DNA of 64,000 nt, taken from positions 191,297 to 255,296 of the forward strand of contig NZ_SPQQ01000008.1 of the NCBI RefSeq assembly GCF_004766045.1. The letters run 5' to 3'. The position numbers were made by a program, and so were the translations under genes. This DNA is from Desulfosporosinus fructosivorans (lineage in GTDB: Bacteria; Bacillota; Desulfitobacteriia; Desulfitobacteriales; Desulfitobacteriaceae). This document shows, one piece after another, positions 17,583 to 25,114 of this stretch (positions are counted from its first letter, which is position 1; the number at the start of each line of letters is the position of its first letter). A model generated the notes under the pieces. The model saw only the letters and a list, made by a program, of their open reading frames with translations, was not told where the DNA came from and made no database searches.

Positions 17583-18875
17583 ATGGCTAGTGAAGGAAAG
17601 CATGAAAAGGGAAAGCAAAATATTAGTTTAGCGAAGTATATTGGTCAAACCTTAGTAACTGTTGTTCCTATGGTATCCATTATGGGAGTTGCTATTGCTA
17701 TAATTATGCAACTTGATTTGACAAAATCTGTGACTCTGTTTCTTTGTTTTTTAGTATCAGGTATTATCATAGGAGTAGTAGCATCCTTAAAAAATTATCG
17801 GCGCTTTTTGAAGCCTATTTATATAATGGAACAAGGGATCATTCAGGTAGCTCAAGGGGATTTAACTCAGAGAATTGTAGTTTCAAAAAATAGTGATGTT
17901 GCAGAACTAGGGCGGGCGTTTAACCTTATGATGGAGAATTTTGATGGTATCATTCGTAAGATTCGTGAGATGGCAAATTCCTGGGTTATTTCGTCCGAAG
18001 AATTATCGGCCAGCTCTGAAGAAGTGACCGCGACGAATAGCAGTGTTGCTGATCATACGAGCCAAATGGCTTCAGAGGCCCGAACCCAAGCAAGAACACT
18101 CCAACAAATGAGTAAGATGGTCATAGAACTAACGACTGCCTCTCAAATAATCACAGAAAGGGCTTTAAATGTCTCCCTAGGAGCGGTAAACTCCGAAAAG
18201 CATTCAGAAGAAGGACTAGCGAAGCTCTCGGTAATTCTAACAACTATGGAGGGAACCAATAATTCTGTGAATAAATCGGTAAAGACGATTGAGGATTTAG
18301 CTAATCAATCCAATCGAATTGGATCTATTACTGAAACTATTTCCCAAGTTGCGCAACAAACGAATCTATTGGCTCTCAATGCTGCGATAGAAGCAGCTAG
18401 AGCGGGTGAACATGGCAAGGGTTTTGCCGTGGTGGCTGACGAGATTCGTAAACTAGCGGAGAATGTAGCCTCGTCAACTCGCGAAGTCACAGAGATTACC
18501 ACCCTGATCCAACATAGTGTTAATTTCGCTGTCCAAGGAATGATGCAGACGGATTCAAAGGTCAAAGAAAGTGTGGTTTCGATTCATGAGGCCCAGGAAG
18601 CTTTAACTGTTATTGCGCATGCCACGAAAGCAGTGTCCGTTGACATTTCAGATATTGCCTCCTCTAGCGAGAGAATGTTAGAAAGTATGGACGAGATGAA
18701 ACTATATGTCAATACGGTCTTACAAGTTTCGGAACAAACTGCTGTGACTGCAGAAAATATTGAGGAGTCAGCCACCGAAGTGACGACAACAATGCACATC
18801 GTAGCCACGGCTGCTCAGTCCCTAGCGCAAAACGCATATCAACTTCAGAAAGAAGTGGAACGATTTAAGATCTAG
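17583..18875 (+). CDS. Methyl-accepting chemotaxis protein without extracellular sensor domain (copy 1)
   Basis: 430 residues. Two hydrophobic helices (about 20-42 and 47-66) are separated by only a few residues, so there is no extracytoplasmic ligand domain. A HAMP segment follows (KPIYIMEQGIIQVAQGDLTQRI), then the long coiled-coil signalling domain with the conserved hairpin tip (QVAQQTNLLALNAAIEAARA, GFAVVADEIRKLAE). It probably senses the cell interior or membrane state and signals to CheA/CheW. A GGAGG site lies about 13 bases before the ATG, rather far. A highly similar paralogue (36402-37700) follows the second fadN-fadA pair. Confidence 0.92.
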   Translation: MASEGKHEKGKQNISLAKYIGQTLVTVVPMVSIMGVAIAIIMQLDLTKSVTLFLCFLVSGIIIGVVASLKNYRRFLKPIYIMEQGIIQVAQGDLTQRIVVSKNSDVAELGRAFNLMMENFDGIIRKIREMANSWVISSEELSASSEEVTATNSSVADHTSQMASEARTQARTLQQMSKMVIELTTASQIITERALNVSLGAVNSEKHSEEGLAKLSVILTTMEGTNNSVNKSVKTIEDLANQSNRIGSITETISQVAQQTNLLALNAAIEAARAGEHGKGFAVVADEIRKLAENVASSTREVTEITTLIQHSVNFAVQGMMQTDSKVKESVVSIHEAQEALTVIAHATKAVSVDISDIASSSERMLESMDEMKLYVNTVLQVSEQTAVTAENIEESATEVTTTMHIVATAAQSLAQNAYQLQKEVERFKI

Positions 18876-18988
18876 AAAAAATTATCCTCTCTCAATTAAG
18901 AACGAAGCCCAACTGTTTAGTCAATTGCGTAATGGGAGCTTCCATGCTGACCAAAGGAAACTCTCATAAATATTGGTAAGTGAAAAAT

Positions 18989-19008
18989 TGTGACAATAAT
19001 AGGTCACA
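18989..19008. promoter_or_regulatory. Inverted repeat, candidate enhancer (activator site) for the sigma-54 promoter
   Basis: TGTGAC and GTCACA are 8 bases apart, about 220 bases upstream of the -24 element, the usual distance for binding sites of Fis-type sigma-54 activators. Assignment to the activator at 22439-23839 is inference only. Confidence 0.4.
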
Positions 19009-19083
19009 GTCGCTGTATGAATTGCGCACTGAATTCAGTATAAGATGGTAGTTTTGTATCTAATTCCATACATGTGTTGTTTT

Positions 19084-19121
19084 CCTCCTACGGGTTTCAT
19101 AGTCCGACAGGAGGCTTTTTT
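19084..19121 (+). terminator. Terminator-like hairpin, preceded by a 14-base motif shared with 23961-24004
   Basis: CCTCCT (19084-19089) pairs with AGGAGG (19109-19114), with an inner CGG/CCG pairing, followed by CTTTTTTATTT. Just upstream is CTAATTCCATACAT, which also precedes the hairpin at 23961. It could end the chemoreceptor transcript or be part of a regulatory leader. Confidence 0.6.
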
Positions 19122-19230
19122 ATTTCGCAAATGTTGTTTTGATCAGAGGCCAGATGACTACAAATTATTAAAGTTAAAATGGCTAGAAGGAATGGTTAAA
19201 TGGCACGTAATTTTATTCATCCAATCTTGA

Positions 19231-19246
19231 TGGCATAGTTCTTGCA
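19231..19246 (+). promoter_or_regulatory. Sigma-54 (-24/-12) promoter
   Basis: TGGCATAGTTCTTGCA matches the RpoN consensus TGGCAC-N5-TTGCW at all but one position, with the correct spacing between GG and GC. It is 94 bases before the first gene of the Fe-S/MaoC operon. A PAS-AAA-Fis activator gene with a GAFTGA motif follows that operon. Confidence 0.85.
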
Positions 19247-19339
19247 TCGCAAGAATATGGACTGAGAAATTTTTAGTTTAATTGGTGGCCCAATTGCAAA
19301 AATGGACGTCTTAGGCAAAGAATAAGGAGGTATCGCGGA

Positions 19340-20173
19340 ATGTGTTGGGTATGTGAAAAATATGGTAACGGGGAGAAATGGTATCTCAATCCGGAAAACT
19401 ATGCTCGGCGCCTTTATAAGGTCCGCAAAGAGGGCAAAGAAGCAGCGGGCGCAGATACTGATCCACAGGCTGCGGGGATGGGTGCGGGAGTGGTAGCAGA
19501 ATTAGTTAAAGCACGGATCAGTGGAGACCAAGAATGGGAAGATGAAATTAAACGAGATGCCTTAGAACATGCCTACCAGACTCATTTCGGACAGGTTGTC
19601 ACGTTAGATGAGTATTTGCAGATCTTGGAAATAGCCTATCCCTTGGCGAAAATGACGTGCGGTTGTCGTCGAGTACAGAGGGGTATGCCTGATGAAGATA
19701 ATTTTACGTGTATGGGTATCGGACCTGGTATGTACAAGTGGGAACGTTGGCCTGAGACGTATCATGGTGGGGTAGAGTTTGTCACCCCAGAGGAGGCCAA
19801 AGAATGGGCCATGATGAATCACAAAGAAGGACGTGTGCAGACGGTTGATGTCTTTGGTACGCCTTATATCGGGGGACTCTGTCAATGCGAGTATCCAGGG
19901 TGCGTGGCGGTACGTAACAGGATTGACTATGACTTTAAATTTTTGTTAAAAGGGCATACGGTGGCTAAAATAGATCGAGAAAAATGCACAGGGTGTAAAA
20001 GTTGTTTGGGCCGTTGCCAGTTTAAGGCGCTTAATCTGGAGGTCTATACGAGCAAGGCCTATATTGATATGGATCAATGTTTTGGCTGCGGACTCTGTGT
20101 GACAGCTTGTCCAAGTGGGGCGATTGAATTAATAGACAGGCAGAGTCTGCCTGGATTAGCTGAGAACTGGTAA
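19340..20173 (+). CDS. Cysteine-rich 4Fe-4S protein (first gene of the sigma-54 operon)
   Basis: 277 residues. The N-terminal part begins MCWVCEKYGNG and continues with a conserved-looking WYLNPENYARRLYK segment; a central region has further cysteines (TCGCRR, FTCMGIG, LCQCEYPGC). The C-terminus is a 2[4Fe-4S] ferredoxin domain (CTGCKSCLGRCQ, CFGCGLCVTACP). It is cytoplasmic, with no membrane segments. This suggests an electron-transfer adaptor, possibly with extra clusters in the N-terminal half. The first gene after a sigma-54 promoter, 94 bases away, with AAGGAGG before the ATG. Partner and acceptor unknown. Confidence 0.75.
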   Translation: MCWVCEKYGNGEKWYLNPENYARRLYKVRKEGKEAAGADTDPQAAGMGAGVVAELVKARISGDQEWEDEIKRDALEHAYQTHFGQVVTLDEYLQILEIAYPLAKMTCGCRRVQRGMPDEDNFTCMGIGPGMYKWERWPETYHGGVEFVTPEEAKEWAMMNHKEGRVQTVDVFGTPYIGGLCQCEYPGCVAVRNRIDYDFKFLLKGHTVAKIDREKCTGCKSCLGRCQFKALNLEVYTSKAYIDMDQCFGCGLCVTACPSGAIELIDRQSLPGLAENW

Positions 20174-20185
20174 GGGGGGAACAAA

Positions 20186-20488
20186 ATGATTGCTCAAATT
20201 GGCTTTGACTATAATTTATGCAAAGATCCCTTGGACTGTCGCAAGTGTTTAAGTGTGTGTCCAGCGGTTGTTTTCGTGTGCGGACCCACAAAGGTCTGGA
20301 AAGGAAGAGAGAGCGATCCCAGTGAATATAGGATTGTAGCACGCTATTTCGACAAGTGTTCCGGTTGTGGTGACTGTGTTAAGGTTTGTCCTATTGGCGC
20401 GATTCAACTTAATTACATACCCCGGGAGCAGTTAGCTCAGAAGTTCAGGGAAGAAAGGGCAGCTCAATTAAAAGAACGCAATTCCTAA
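20186..20488 (+). CDS. Small 2[4Fe-4S] ferredoxin-like protein
   Basis: 100 residues with two cluster motifs, the first CKDPLDCRKCLSVCP (with an unusual insertion) and the second CSGCGDCVKVCP. A basic, coiled C-terminal tail follows (REERAAQLKERN). It begins 12 bases after the previous Fe-S gene with a GGGGGG-rich ribosome-binding site, so the two probably form one electron-transfer unit. Function with the later MaoC-like hydratases or with the acyl-CoA dehydrogenase of the neighbouring operon is inference. Confidence 0.8.
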   Translation: MIAQIGFDYNLCKDPLDCRKCLSVCPAVVFVCGPTKVWKGRESDPSEYRIVARYFDKCSGCGDCVKVCPIGAIQLNYIPREQLAQKFREERAAQLKERNS

Positions 20489-20534
20489 CCTTATCAGAAG
20501 GTGAGGATAATTACGAAACGAAAGGGAGTTAAGT

Positions 20535-21137
20535 ATGGCTTTAGATTTTAAGATCTTGCAAAAAGTCAAAGGAAACCCCAGCACTGAAGTTGCAACTGAC
20601 CGTCGGTTGAAGATAAACCCTGGCCAAGATTATGCGTATGATATGCCTAAGGAACTAATCTATACTATTCTTAAAGAATTCCCACTTGAAAGTTTTTTCA
20701 GCACGTATGGGGAGAACACCGAGGATTTTTTGGCCAAGCAGGGAAAAAGATTTATGAATATTTTGATTAGGGAGGCAGATTCCGAGGTCTTCAGGGATAG
20801 AACTGCTGACATGATAGAACGTGTTGCCCAGCAAACCGGAATTCGGTTTCCCCATGTCTTAGAACGGTATGTTGAACTTGGTATATTAACCTTACGTCCA
20901 CGAGATGCATGGACTGTCACAGAAGCGACTACTAAGGTCTTAAAAGTGCGTAGCTTTAACTGTAGCCTTGGCAAGATGTGCGCAGAAAAAGGGATTAACA
21001 ATTGCCAGACATTCTGCTTGGCAGCTTATGAAGCTGCTGCCGAAAAAGCGGGGACCGAGGTGGATATGACACACAGCAAGGATACATCAGGCAATGGGCT
21101 ATGTGAACTTGCTTTTCACCTGCGACAAGGAGGGTAA
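20535..21137 (+). CDS. Unknown protein with V4R/ATC-hydrolase-like cysteine-containing C-terminus
   Basis: 200 residues, cytoplasmic. The C-terminal ~55 residues hold the cysteines (FNCSLGKMC, INNCQTFCLAAYEAA, GNGLCELAF) in an arrangement reminiscent of V4R or L-2-amino-thiazoline-4-carboxylate hydrolase-like small-molecule-binding domains, which often carry a metal or ligand. This resemblance is by eye and uncertain. The N-terminal part is helical with no recognised motif. It is third in the sigma-54 operon and followed after 3 bases by the next gene. Function unknown. Confidence 0.6.
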   Translation: MALDFKILQKVKGNPSTEVATDRRLKINPGQDYAYDMPKELIYTILKEFPLESFFSTYGENTEDFLAKQGKRFMNILIREADSEVFRDRTADMIERVAQQTGIRFPHVLERYVELGILTLRPRDAWTVTEATTKVLKVRSFNCSLGKMCAEKGINNCQTFCLAAYEAAAEKAGTEVDMTHSKDTSGNGLCELAFHLRQGG

Positions 21138-21140
21138 GTC

Positions 21141-21338
21141 TTGCACATTGGACACAACCAAGATGACATAGATCATGAAAGCTTGGCTATGAGACATTTA
21201 GGGGAGGGAATTGCTAAAGAAGGTGCGGGGAACCTGCTAGAAGCTTTGAATGAGTATATGATGGCAAATGTTCTCGATCCTCACTTAGAAGTGGCTCAGA
21301 TAAAACTTAGTGAACTTAAACAGAAGCTTGGTCTCTGA
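21141..21338 (+). CDS. Small TPR-like hypothetical protein
   Basis: 65 residues from a TTG start at 21141; ACAAGGAGGG overlaps the end of the preceding gene at the right distance. The sequence (LAMRHLGEGIAKEGAGNLLEALNEYMMANVLDP) has the length and spacing of a single TPR-like helical hairpin, so it may be a protein-protein adaptor in this operon. No membrane segment or metal motif. Real-gene status rests on the good ribosome-binding site and the tight position between operon genes. Confidence 0.55.
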   Translation: MHIGHNQDDIDHESLAMRHLGEGIAKEGAGNLLEALNEYMMANVLDPHLEVAQIKLSELKQKLGL

Positions 21339-21378
21339 TCGGTAGGATCATCTGCAGAAATAGGAAGGCGGAGTCTCT

Positions 21379-21792
21379 ATGATAGGGAAAGAATTTATTG
21401 GTCGGGAGAGTGAGTCCGTTGTCTTTAAAATTAGGTTGGAGGAGGTGCGTAGGTTTGCCGAGGCTGTAGGAATTCTATTCGATGGTGATGCGGTACCTGT
21501 AACATACGTGGGGACATTGCTTCAGGGGAACATCCCCGGGTTTGAACTGAGCAATCCTGGAATGATCCACGGAGAACAGAAGATTAGCTACCAACGTCCG
21601 CTTTTAGTAGGAGATAGCCTTACGTATAAGCGGGCTATCAAGGATGTCTATGAACGCACTAGTAAACTGGGAAAAATGCTGTTTGTGGTTATCGAAACGA
21701 CCGGTTATGATATGGCAGGAGAATTGTTATTTTCCAGTAGTTCGACGATAATCTCCCCAGTAAAGGGGGATGAAAATGAAGAGTCTGTCTAA
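21379..21792 (+). CDS. MaoC-N (FAS1-like dehydratase) domain protein
   Basis: 137 residues of the MaoC_dehydrat_N hot-dog family (MIGKEFIGRESESVVFKIRLEEVRRFAEAVG ... HGEQKISYQRPLLVGDSLTYKRAI). Such half-enzymes pair with a second MaoC protein, encoded next, to form an (R)-specific enoyl-CoA hydratase or hydroxyacyl-CoA dehydratase. The FNPIH-type catalytic Asp/His motif is missing here and present in the partner, as usual. The reading frames overlap by 17-23 bases, which supports a heteromeric complex. Confidence 0.82.
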   Translation: MIGKEFIGRESESVVFKIRLEEVRRFAEAVGILFDGDAVPVTYVGTLLQGNIPGFELSNPGMIHGEQKISYQRPLLVGDSLTYKRAIKDVYERTSKLGKMLFVVIETTGYDMAGELLFSSSSTIISPVKGDENEESV

Positions 21793-22177
21793 TTATAAGG
21801 TTTCGGATCGGCTACCTATCCGAGAATGGGTACCTAGCAATGTGCAAATTCGTCAATATGCTGAAGCTTCTGGTGATTTTAATCCGATTCACCTTGATGA
21901 CAACTACGCACGCCAAGCTGGTCTAGGAGGGATGATCGCGCATGGAATGCTTACTATGGCCCAAATGGCAGCAATGCTAACGGACTGGATTGGCAAAGAG
22001 GGGAGAATCAGTAAGCTTGATGTACGCTTCGTACAGGTAGTTCGACCAGGGGACAAAATCACATTTGGCGGTTCTATAAAAGCATGTTCGGGAAATATTC
22101 TAGTGTGCGATATAGAGGCCCTAAATGATACAGGGGATATAGTTTTAGCAGGTTCGGCCCTCATAAGCCAATACTAG
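21776..22177 (+). CDS. MaoC-family hydratase (catalytic subunit)
   Basis: Hot-dog-fold hydratase of about 133 residues. The hydratase-2 motif ASGDFNPIHLDDNYA supplies the catalytic Asp and His, followed by GGMIAHGML. ATG 21776 is preferred to 21770 because AAAGGGGG stands at a workable distance. It acts on an enoyl- or hydroxyacyl-CoA, giving (R)-stereochemistry, in contrast to the (S)-specific crotonases elsewhere in the region. Last gene before the long palindrome at 22221-22290. Confidence 0.88.
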   Translation: MKSLSNYKVSDRLPIREWVPSNVQIRQYAEASGDFNPIHLDDNYARQAGLGGMIAHGMLTMAQMAAMLTDWIGKEGRISKLDVRFVQVVRPGDKITFGGSIKACSGNILVCDIEALNDTGDIVLAGSALISQY

Positions 22178-22220
22178 AGGGAGTGTATGGGACTTCCCCG
22201 ACCACAGGGGAGATGTCTTG

Positions 22221-22290
22221 TCTATATAAACAGTATTAAGAGGGATGAGATTTCTATGGATCTCATCCCTCTTAATACTGTTTATATAGA
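22221..22290. terminator. Very long perfect-palindrome hairpin (31-bp stem) ending the first sigma-54 operon
   Basis: Arms 22221-22251 and 22260-22290 are perfectly complementary over 31 bp, with an 8-base loop. It lies 43 bases after the last MaoC gene. There is no long T-run, but stem strength and position suggest a transcript end or mRNA-stabilising structure. It resembles the 31-bp palindrome at 38294-38360. Confidence 0.7.
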
Positions 22291-22438
22291 AGTTCAAGGC
22301 AATCACTTGAGCAAGAAATATTTAACATAATATTGGGAATTTTTAAAAAATATTAGATGTGTGTATTTACTTACATTAACTTAAACCTATATAATGAATC
22401 TGTATAATATGACAAAAGATCAAAATTGGGGGACTAAC

Positions 22439-23839
22439 ATGAGTGACGGGGGCCATGCTGTAATAACGAATGCCTTTCCTCGCTGGGATCGAAAACTGTT
22501 ATTTGAAATCCTCAATAAAATTAATGATGTGGTAATGGTGATTGATATCGATACGACGATTGTTTATGCCAACGAGGCCTATGCGAGGATATTAGGAGTG
22601 CCCGTGGCCAAAGTTTTAGGACGTAGGTTGGACAAAATTGAACCCAAAGCTGCGGCAATTAGCGTACTTCGCACTGGAAAACCATACCAAATCGGCGGAG
22701 ATTATTTAGACTCGCTGGGGATTAATGTGGTAGGGAGTTCCTTTCTTTTATACGATGACAACGATATCATTGGCTGTGTTTCGATTTTTAAAAATATTAC
22801 GGACGTTGTTGAACTAAACCGTGAGTTACAGCAGACAAAGGGTGTCGCTGATTATTTGAAAGAACAGTTAGAACAATGGGAACATCTACCTCTGTCCTTC
22901 AAGGAGTATGTTGGACAAAACAGTCGAGTGAAGGAAACTTTAGTTTTGGCGGCTAAGGTAGCACGTACTGATAGTACCGTGTTAATCCTAGGTGAGAGCG
23001 GGGTTGGTAAAGAGGTATTAGCAAGGGCTGTTCATAGTAGTAGCCGCCGTAAGGATATGCCCATGATTAAGGTGAACTGTGCCGCCATGCCTGAAGATTT
23101 GATCGAGAGTGAATTGTTCGGGTATGAAGACGGAGCATTTACAGGTGCTAAAAAGGGAGGCAAACTTGGAAAATTTGAACTTGCTCATTGTGGTACAATT
23201 TTCCTTGATGAAATAGGGGATATGAGTCTCACTATGCAGGCTAAGTTGTTACGTGTGTTGCAAGAAAAGGAGTTTGAACGAGTAGGAGGGAGTAAGACTA
23301 TCAAAGTCGATATTCGAGTAATCGCGGCCACTAACCGAGATTTGGAGAGGATGATCGAACAAGAGACCTTCCGGCTTGATCTCTACTACCGACTAAATAT
23401 CGTACCACTCACCCTGACCCCGCTGCGCGAGCGTAAAGATGATTTAATGGCACTTGCTAAGACATTCTTGGATCAATTCTCGCGAGAAGTTGGTCATGAG
23501 CTGGCTCTTTCTCCCAAAGTAGTGAGGCTTTTTCAGGAGTATGAATGGCCAGGTAACATCCGGGAATTACAGAATGTCTTAGAACATGCAAGCATTGTAT
23601 GTGGTGGCAGAACCATAGAAATTCAGCATTTGCCGGCCCGGATAATTCCTATTAGCGAAGATAAGCTAAATTCTAAGGATAAGCCTTACGCAGTAAAGGA
23701 GATACTCGCCAGAATCGAAAAAGAACTAATATTGTCAGCTCTGGAAACTTATAAGAATAATCGTACTAATACTATGGAAGCCTTAGGGTTTTCTAGACGG
23801 GTATTTTATGATAAGTTACTACGATATGGTATTAAATAG
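22439..23839 (+). CDS. Sigma-54-dependent transcriptional activator (PAS-AAA-Fis)
   Basis: About 466 residues. A PAS domain (KINDVVMVIDIDTTIVYANEAY...), a linker coiled coil, and an AAA+ ATPase domain with Walker A GESGVGKE, the sigma-54-contacting GAFTGA loop and Walker B IFLDEIGD are followed by a C-terminal Fis-type HTH (NRTNTMEALGFSRRVFYDKL). The start is uncertain: ATG 22439 follows GGGGGA, whereas ATG 22394 has no ribosome-binding site. It sits between two operons that each carry a -24/-12 promoter and is the obvious activator. The PAS domain probably binds a small inducer. Confidence 0.9.
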   Translation: MSDGGHAVITNAFPRWDRKLLFEILNKINDVVMVIDIDTTIVYANEAYARILGVPVAKVLGRRLDKIEPKAAAISVLRTGKPYQIGGDYLDSLGINVVGSSFLLYDDNDIIGCVSIFKNITDVVELNRELQQTKGVADYLKEQLEQWEHLPLSFKEYVGQNSRVKETLVLAAKVARTDSTVLILGESGVGKEVLARAVHSSSRRKDMPMIKVNCAAMPEDLIESELFGYEDGAFTGAKKGGKLGKFELAHCGTIFLDEIGDMSLTMQAKLLRVLQEKEFERVGGSKTIKVDIRVIAATNRDLERMIEQETFRLDLYYRLNIVPLTLTPLRERKDDLMALAKTFLDQFSREVGHELALSPKVVRLFQEYEWPGNIRELQNVLEHASIVCGGRTIEIQHLPARIIPISEDKLNSKDKPYAVKEILARIEKELILSALETYKNNRTNTMEALGFSRRVFYDKLLRYGIK

Positions 23840-23893
23840 TGGATAATGGCTGTGTTACTTGGTAACTAATTGGCTAATTTTGCTATCTGAGAG

Positions 23894-23914
23894 AGTGCGT
23901 GCGCTTTACGCACT
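23894..23914. promoter_or_regulatory. Inverted repeat AGTGCGT-N7-ACGCACT, candidate activator site
   Basis: Perfect 7-bp arms, about 225 bases upstream of the sigma-54 promoter at 24137. A variant occurs at 25057-25075 and a half-site GCGCACT upstream of the first operon (19024-19030). Binding by the neighbouring Fis-type activator is inferred from position only. Confidence 0.4.
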
Positions 23915-23960
23915 AATATTGTGAAAGAAACGCAGTTATGTTCCTAATTCCATACATAGA

Positions 23961-24004
23961 AAAACCCTCCGTGGACTGGTTTGCCAGACGGGAGGGTTTT
24001 CTTT
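23961..24004 (+). terminator. Terminator after the sigma-54 activator gene
   Basis: AAAACCCTCC (23961-23970) pairs with GGAGGGTTTT (23991-24000), with an inner CTGG/CCAG stem, followed by CTTT. It is preceded by the same CTAATTCCATACAT motif seen before the hairpin at 19084. Confidence 0.8.
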
Positions 24005-24011
24005 ATCAATC

Positions 24012-24107
24012 GTTCCACTCCCACTTCTACAAGTGGGAGTGGAACTCCTTACTGCTTCAGTGGGGTAGACTCCTCCTTCATTACGAAGTTGTTCCTTTTG
24101 AGATAGA
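24012..24107 (+). repeat. Dispersed hairpin-ended repeat, copy A
   Basis: A 15-bp perfect hairpin (24012-24026 with 24031-24045) around CTAC is followed by GTGGGGTAGACTCCTCC and GAAGTTGTTCC. The same segments occur in reverse orientation at 36260-36376 and in part at 59471-59582. It lacks the TTCAACTTTAGTTGAA end seen in other copies. Probably a non-autonomous remnant of an IS200/IS605-like element (inference). Confidence 0.6.
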
Positions 24108-24136
24108 TGATAGTAAACAAAGGCCGTACGAAGAGT

Positions 24137-24152
24137 TGGCATAAGATTTGCA
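24137..24152 (+). promoter_or_regulatory. Sigma-54 (-24/-12) promoter of the large catabolic operon
   Basis: TGGCATAAGATTTGCA shares the same TGGCAT-N5-TTGCA core as the promoter at 19231, with correct spacing, 127 bases before the crotonase start codon. No other strong promoter is seen until the terminator at 35890-35955, so it may drive all nine genes. Confidence 0.85.
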
Positions 24153-24278
24153 ATACATTAATTATAAAATTCAGATTATTAAAATAGGTATAGTCGTGAT
24201 AATTTAAAAAAATAGCCTATCTAAATATCTTTGTTTGAATGAGGGGAGTAATTAACGTTAGCTAGGAGGTAGTATGAA

Positions 24279-25058
24279 ATGGAATACAAAACAATAATTG
24301 TAAGGATTGAAGAAGGAATCGCCACGCTTACTCTGAATCGCCCTGAGGTTTTAAACGCCCTGAATGACCAGGTCTTCAATGAGTTGGCGGACGCAGCCTC
24401 GGAGATGGCTGCTGATCCTACTGTGCGGGTAGTCATTATCACAGGTGGTGAAAAAGTATTTGCTGCAGGTGCGGACATTAGTCAAATGGCTACAGCTACC
24501 GCTGTGGAGGTGATGACCAGCGATAAACCCTCGCATCGCGCTTTCCATCTGATTGAGACCATGCCTAAGCCGGTCATTGCTGCGATTGCTGGCTACGCCC
24601 TAGGAGGTGGGTGTGAACTAACACTCGTAGCTGATATACGTATTGCAGCGGAGAATGCCCAATTCGGTTTACCAGAGATTAAGCTTGGTATCTTGCCAGG
24701 AGCAGGGGGAACACAACGCTTACCTCGACTAATTGGACCGGGTAGGGCAAAGGAATTAATTTTCGGCGGAGATTTTATTAAGGCGGAAGAGGCTTTGCGC
24801 ATTGGTCTTGTAAATAAAGTGGTACCTACCAATCAGTTATTCGAAGAAGCCAAAAAAATGGCTAAACGATTGTGTGATCGAGGCGCCGTTGCCTTACGCT
24901 TGGCTAAATCAGCAGTAAATGAGGGGCTAAGGATGGATTTGGAGGCAGGCCTGCAATATGAGGATAAATGCTTTAACCTGTTGTTTGCTACTGAGGATCA
25001 AAAAGAGGGGATGAGAGCCTTTCTTGAAAAACGTCCCGCAAAATTTCAGGGTCGTTAG
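24279..25058 (+). CDS. Enoyl-CoA hydratase/crotonase
   Basis: 259-residue crotonase. The oxyanion-hole segments (FAAGADI; GYALGGGCEL) and both catalytic glutamates (in GGGCEL and GLPEIKLGILPGAGG) are present, so a true (S)-specific hydratase is expected. The usual C-terminal trimer helix (FLEKRPAKFQGR) is complete. First gene of the sigma-54-driven operon, with AGGAGG before the ATG. Similar to short-chain crotonases (Crt) of butyrate metabolism; chain-length preference cannot be told. Confidence 0.92.
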   Translation: MEYKTIIVRIEEGIATLTLNRPEVLNALNDQVFNELADAASEMAADPTVRVVIITGGEKVFAAGADISQMATATAVEVMTSDKPSHRAFHLIETMPKPVIAAIAGYALGGGCELTLVADIRIAAENAQFGLPEIKLGILPGAGGTQRLPRLIGPGRAKELIFGGDFIKAEEALRIGLVNKVVPTNQLFEEAKKMAKRLCDRGAVALRLAKSAVNEGLRMDLEAGLQYEDKCFNLLFATEDQKEGMRAFLEKRPAKFQGR

Positions 25059-25075
25059 TGTGCGGAAAACGCACT
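25057..25075. promoter_or_regulatory. Inverted-repeat variant in the crotonase-dehydratase gap
   Basis: AGTGTGCG-GAAAA-CGCACT is an imperfect copy of the element at 23894-23914 with two extra bases in one arm. It begins at the crotonase stop codon. It may be a regulatory site or simply a short mRNA hairpin. Confidence 0.3.
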
Positions 25076-25114
25076 ATTTTCACTAAGAGTGACTAAACGA
25101 AAAGGAGAATGAGT

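Larger units (their letters stand above)
18876..19339. other. Regulatory intergenic region upstream of the sigma-54 operon
   Basis: 464 bases without a convincing gene. It contains an inverted repeat TGTGAC-N8-GTCACA at 18989-19008, a half-site GCGCACT at 19024-19030, a terminator-like hairpin at 19084-19121, and a sigma-54 promoter at 19231-19246. A 61-codon open frame (19045-19230) overlaps the hairpin and is not considered real. Confidence 0.7.
23840..24278. other. Regulatory intergenic region between the activator and the second sigma-54 operon
   Basis: 439 bases with a 7-bp inverted repeat (23894-23914), a terminator (23961-24004), a dispersed hairpin repeat (24012-24107) and the sigma-54 promoter (24137-24152). 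Short open frames on both strands here overlap the hairpins and are not considered genes. Confidence 0.7.

Noticed and set aside
19045..19230. 61-codon open frame before the sigma-54 operon
   Set aside because: Runs through a terminator hairpin, has no ribosome-binding site and no protein-like composition.
23936..24144. Short open frames on both strands after the activator gene
   Set aside because: They exist only because of the terminator and the hairpin repeat; no start signals.
25057..25075. Terminator separating crotonase from the dehydratase gene
   Set aside because: Stem is short and imperfect and the T-run is only four bases; it more resembles the inverted repeat at 23894.
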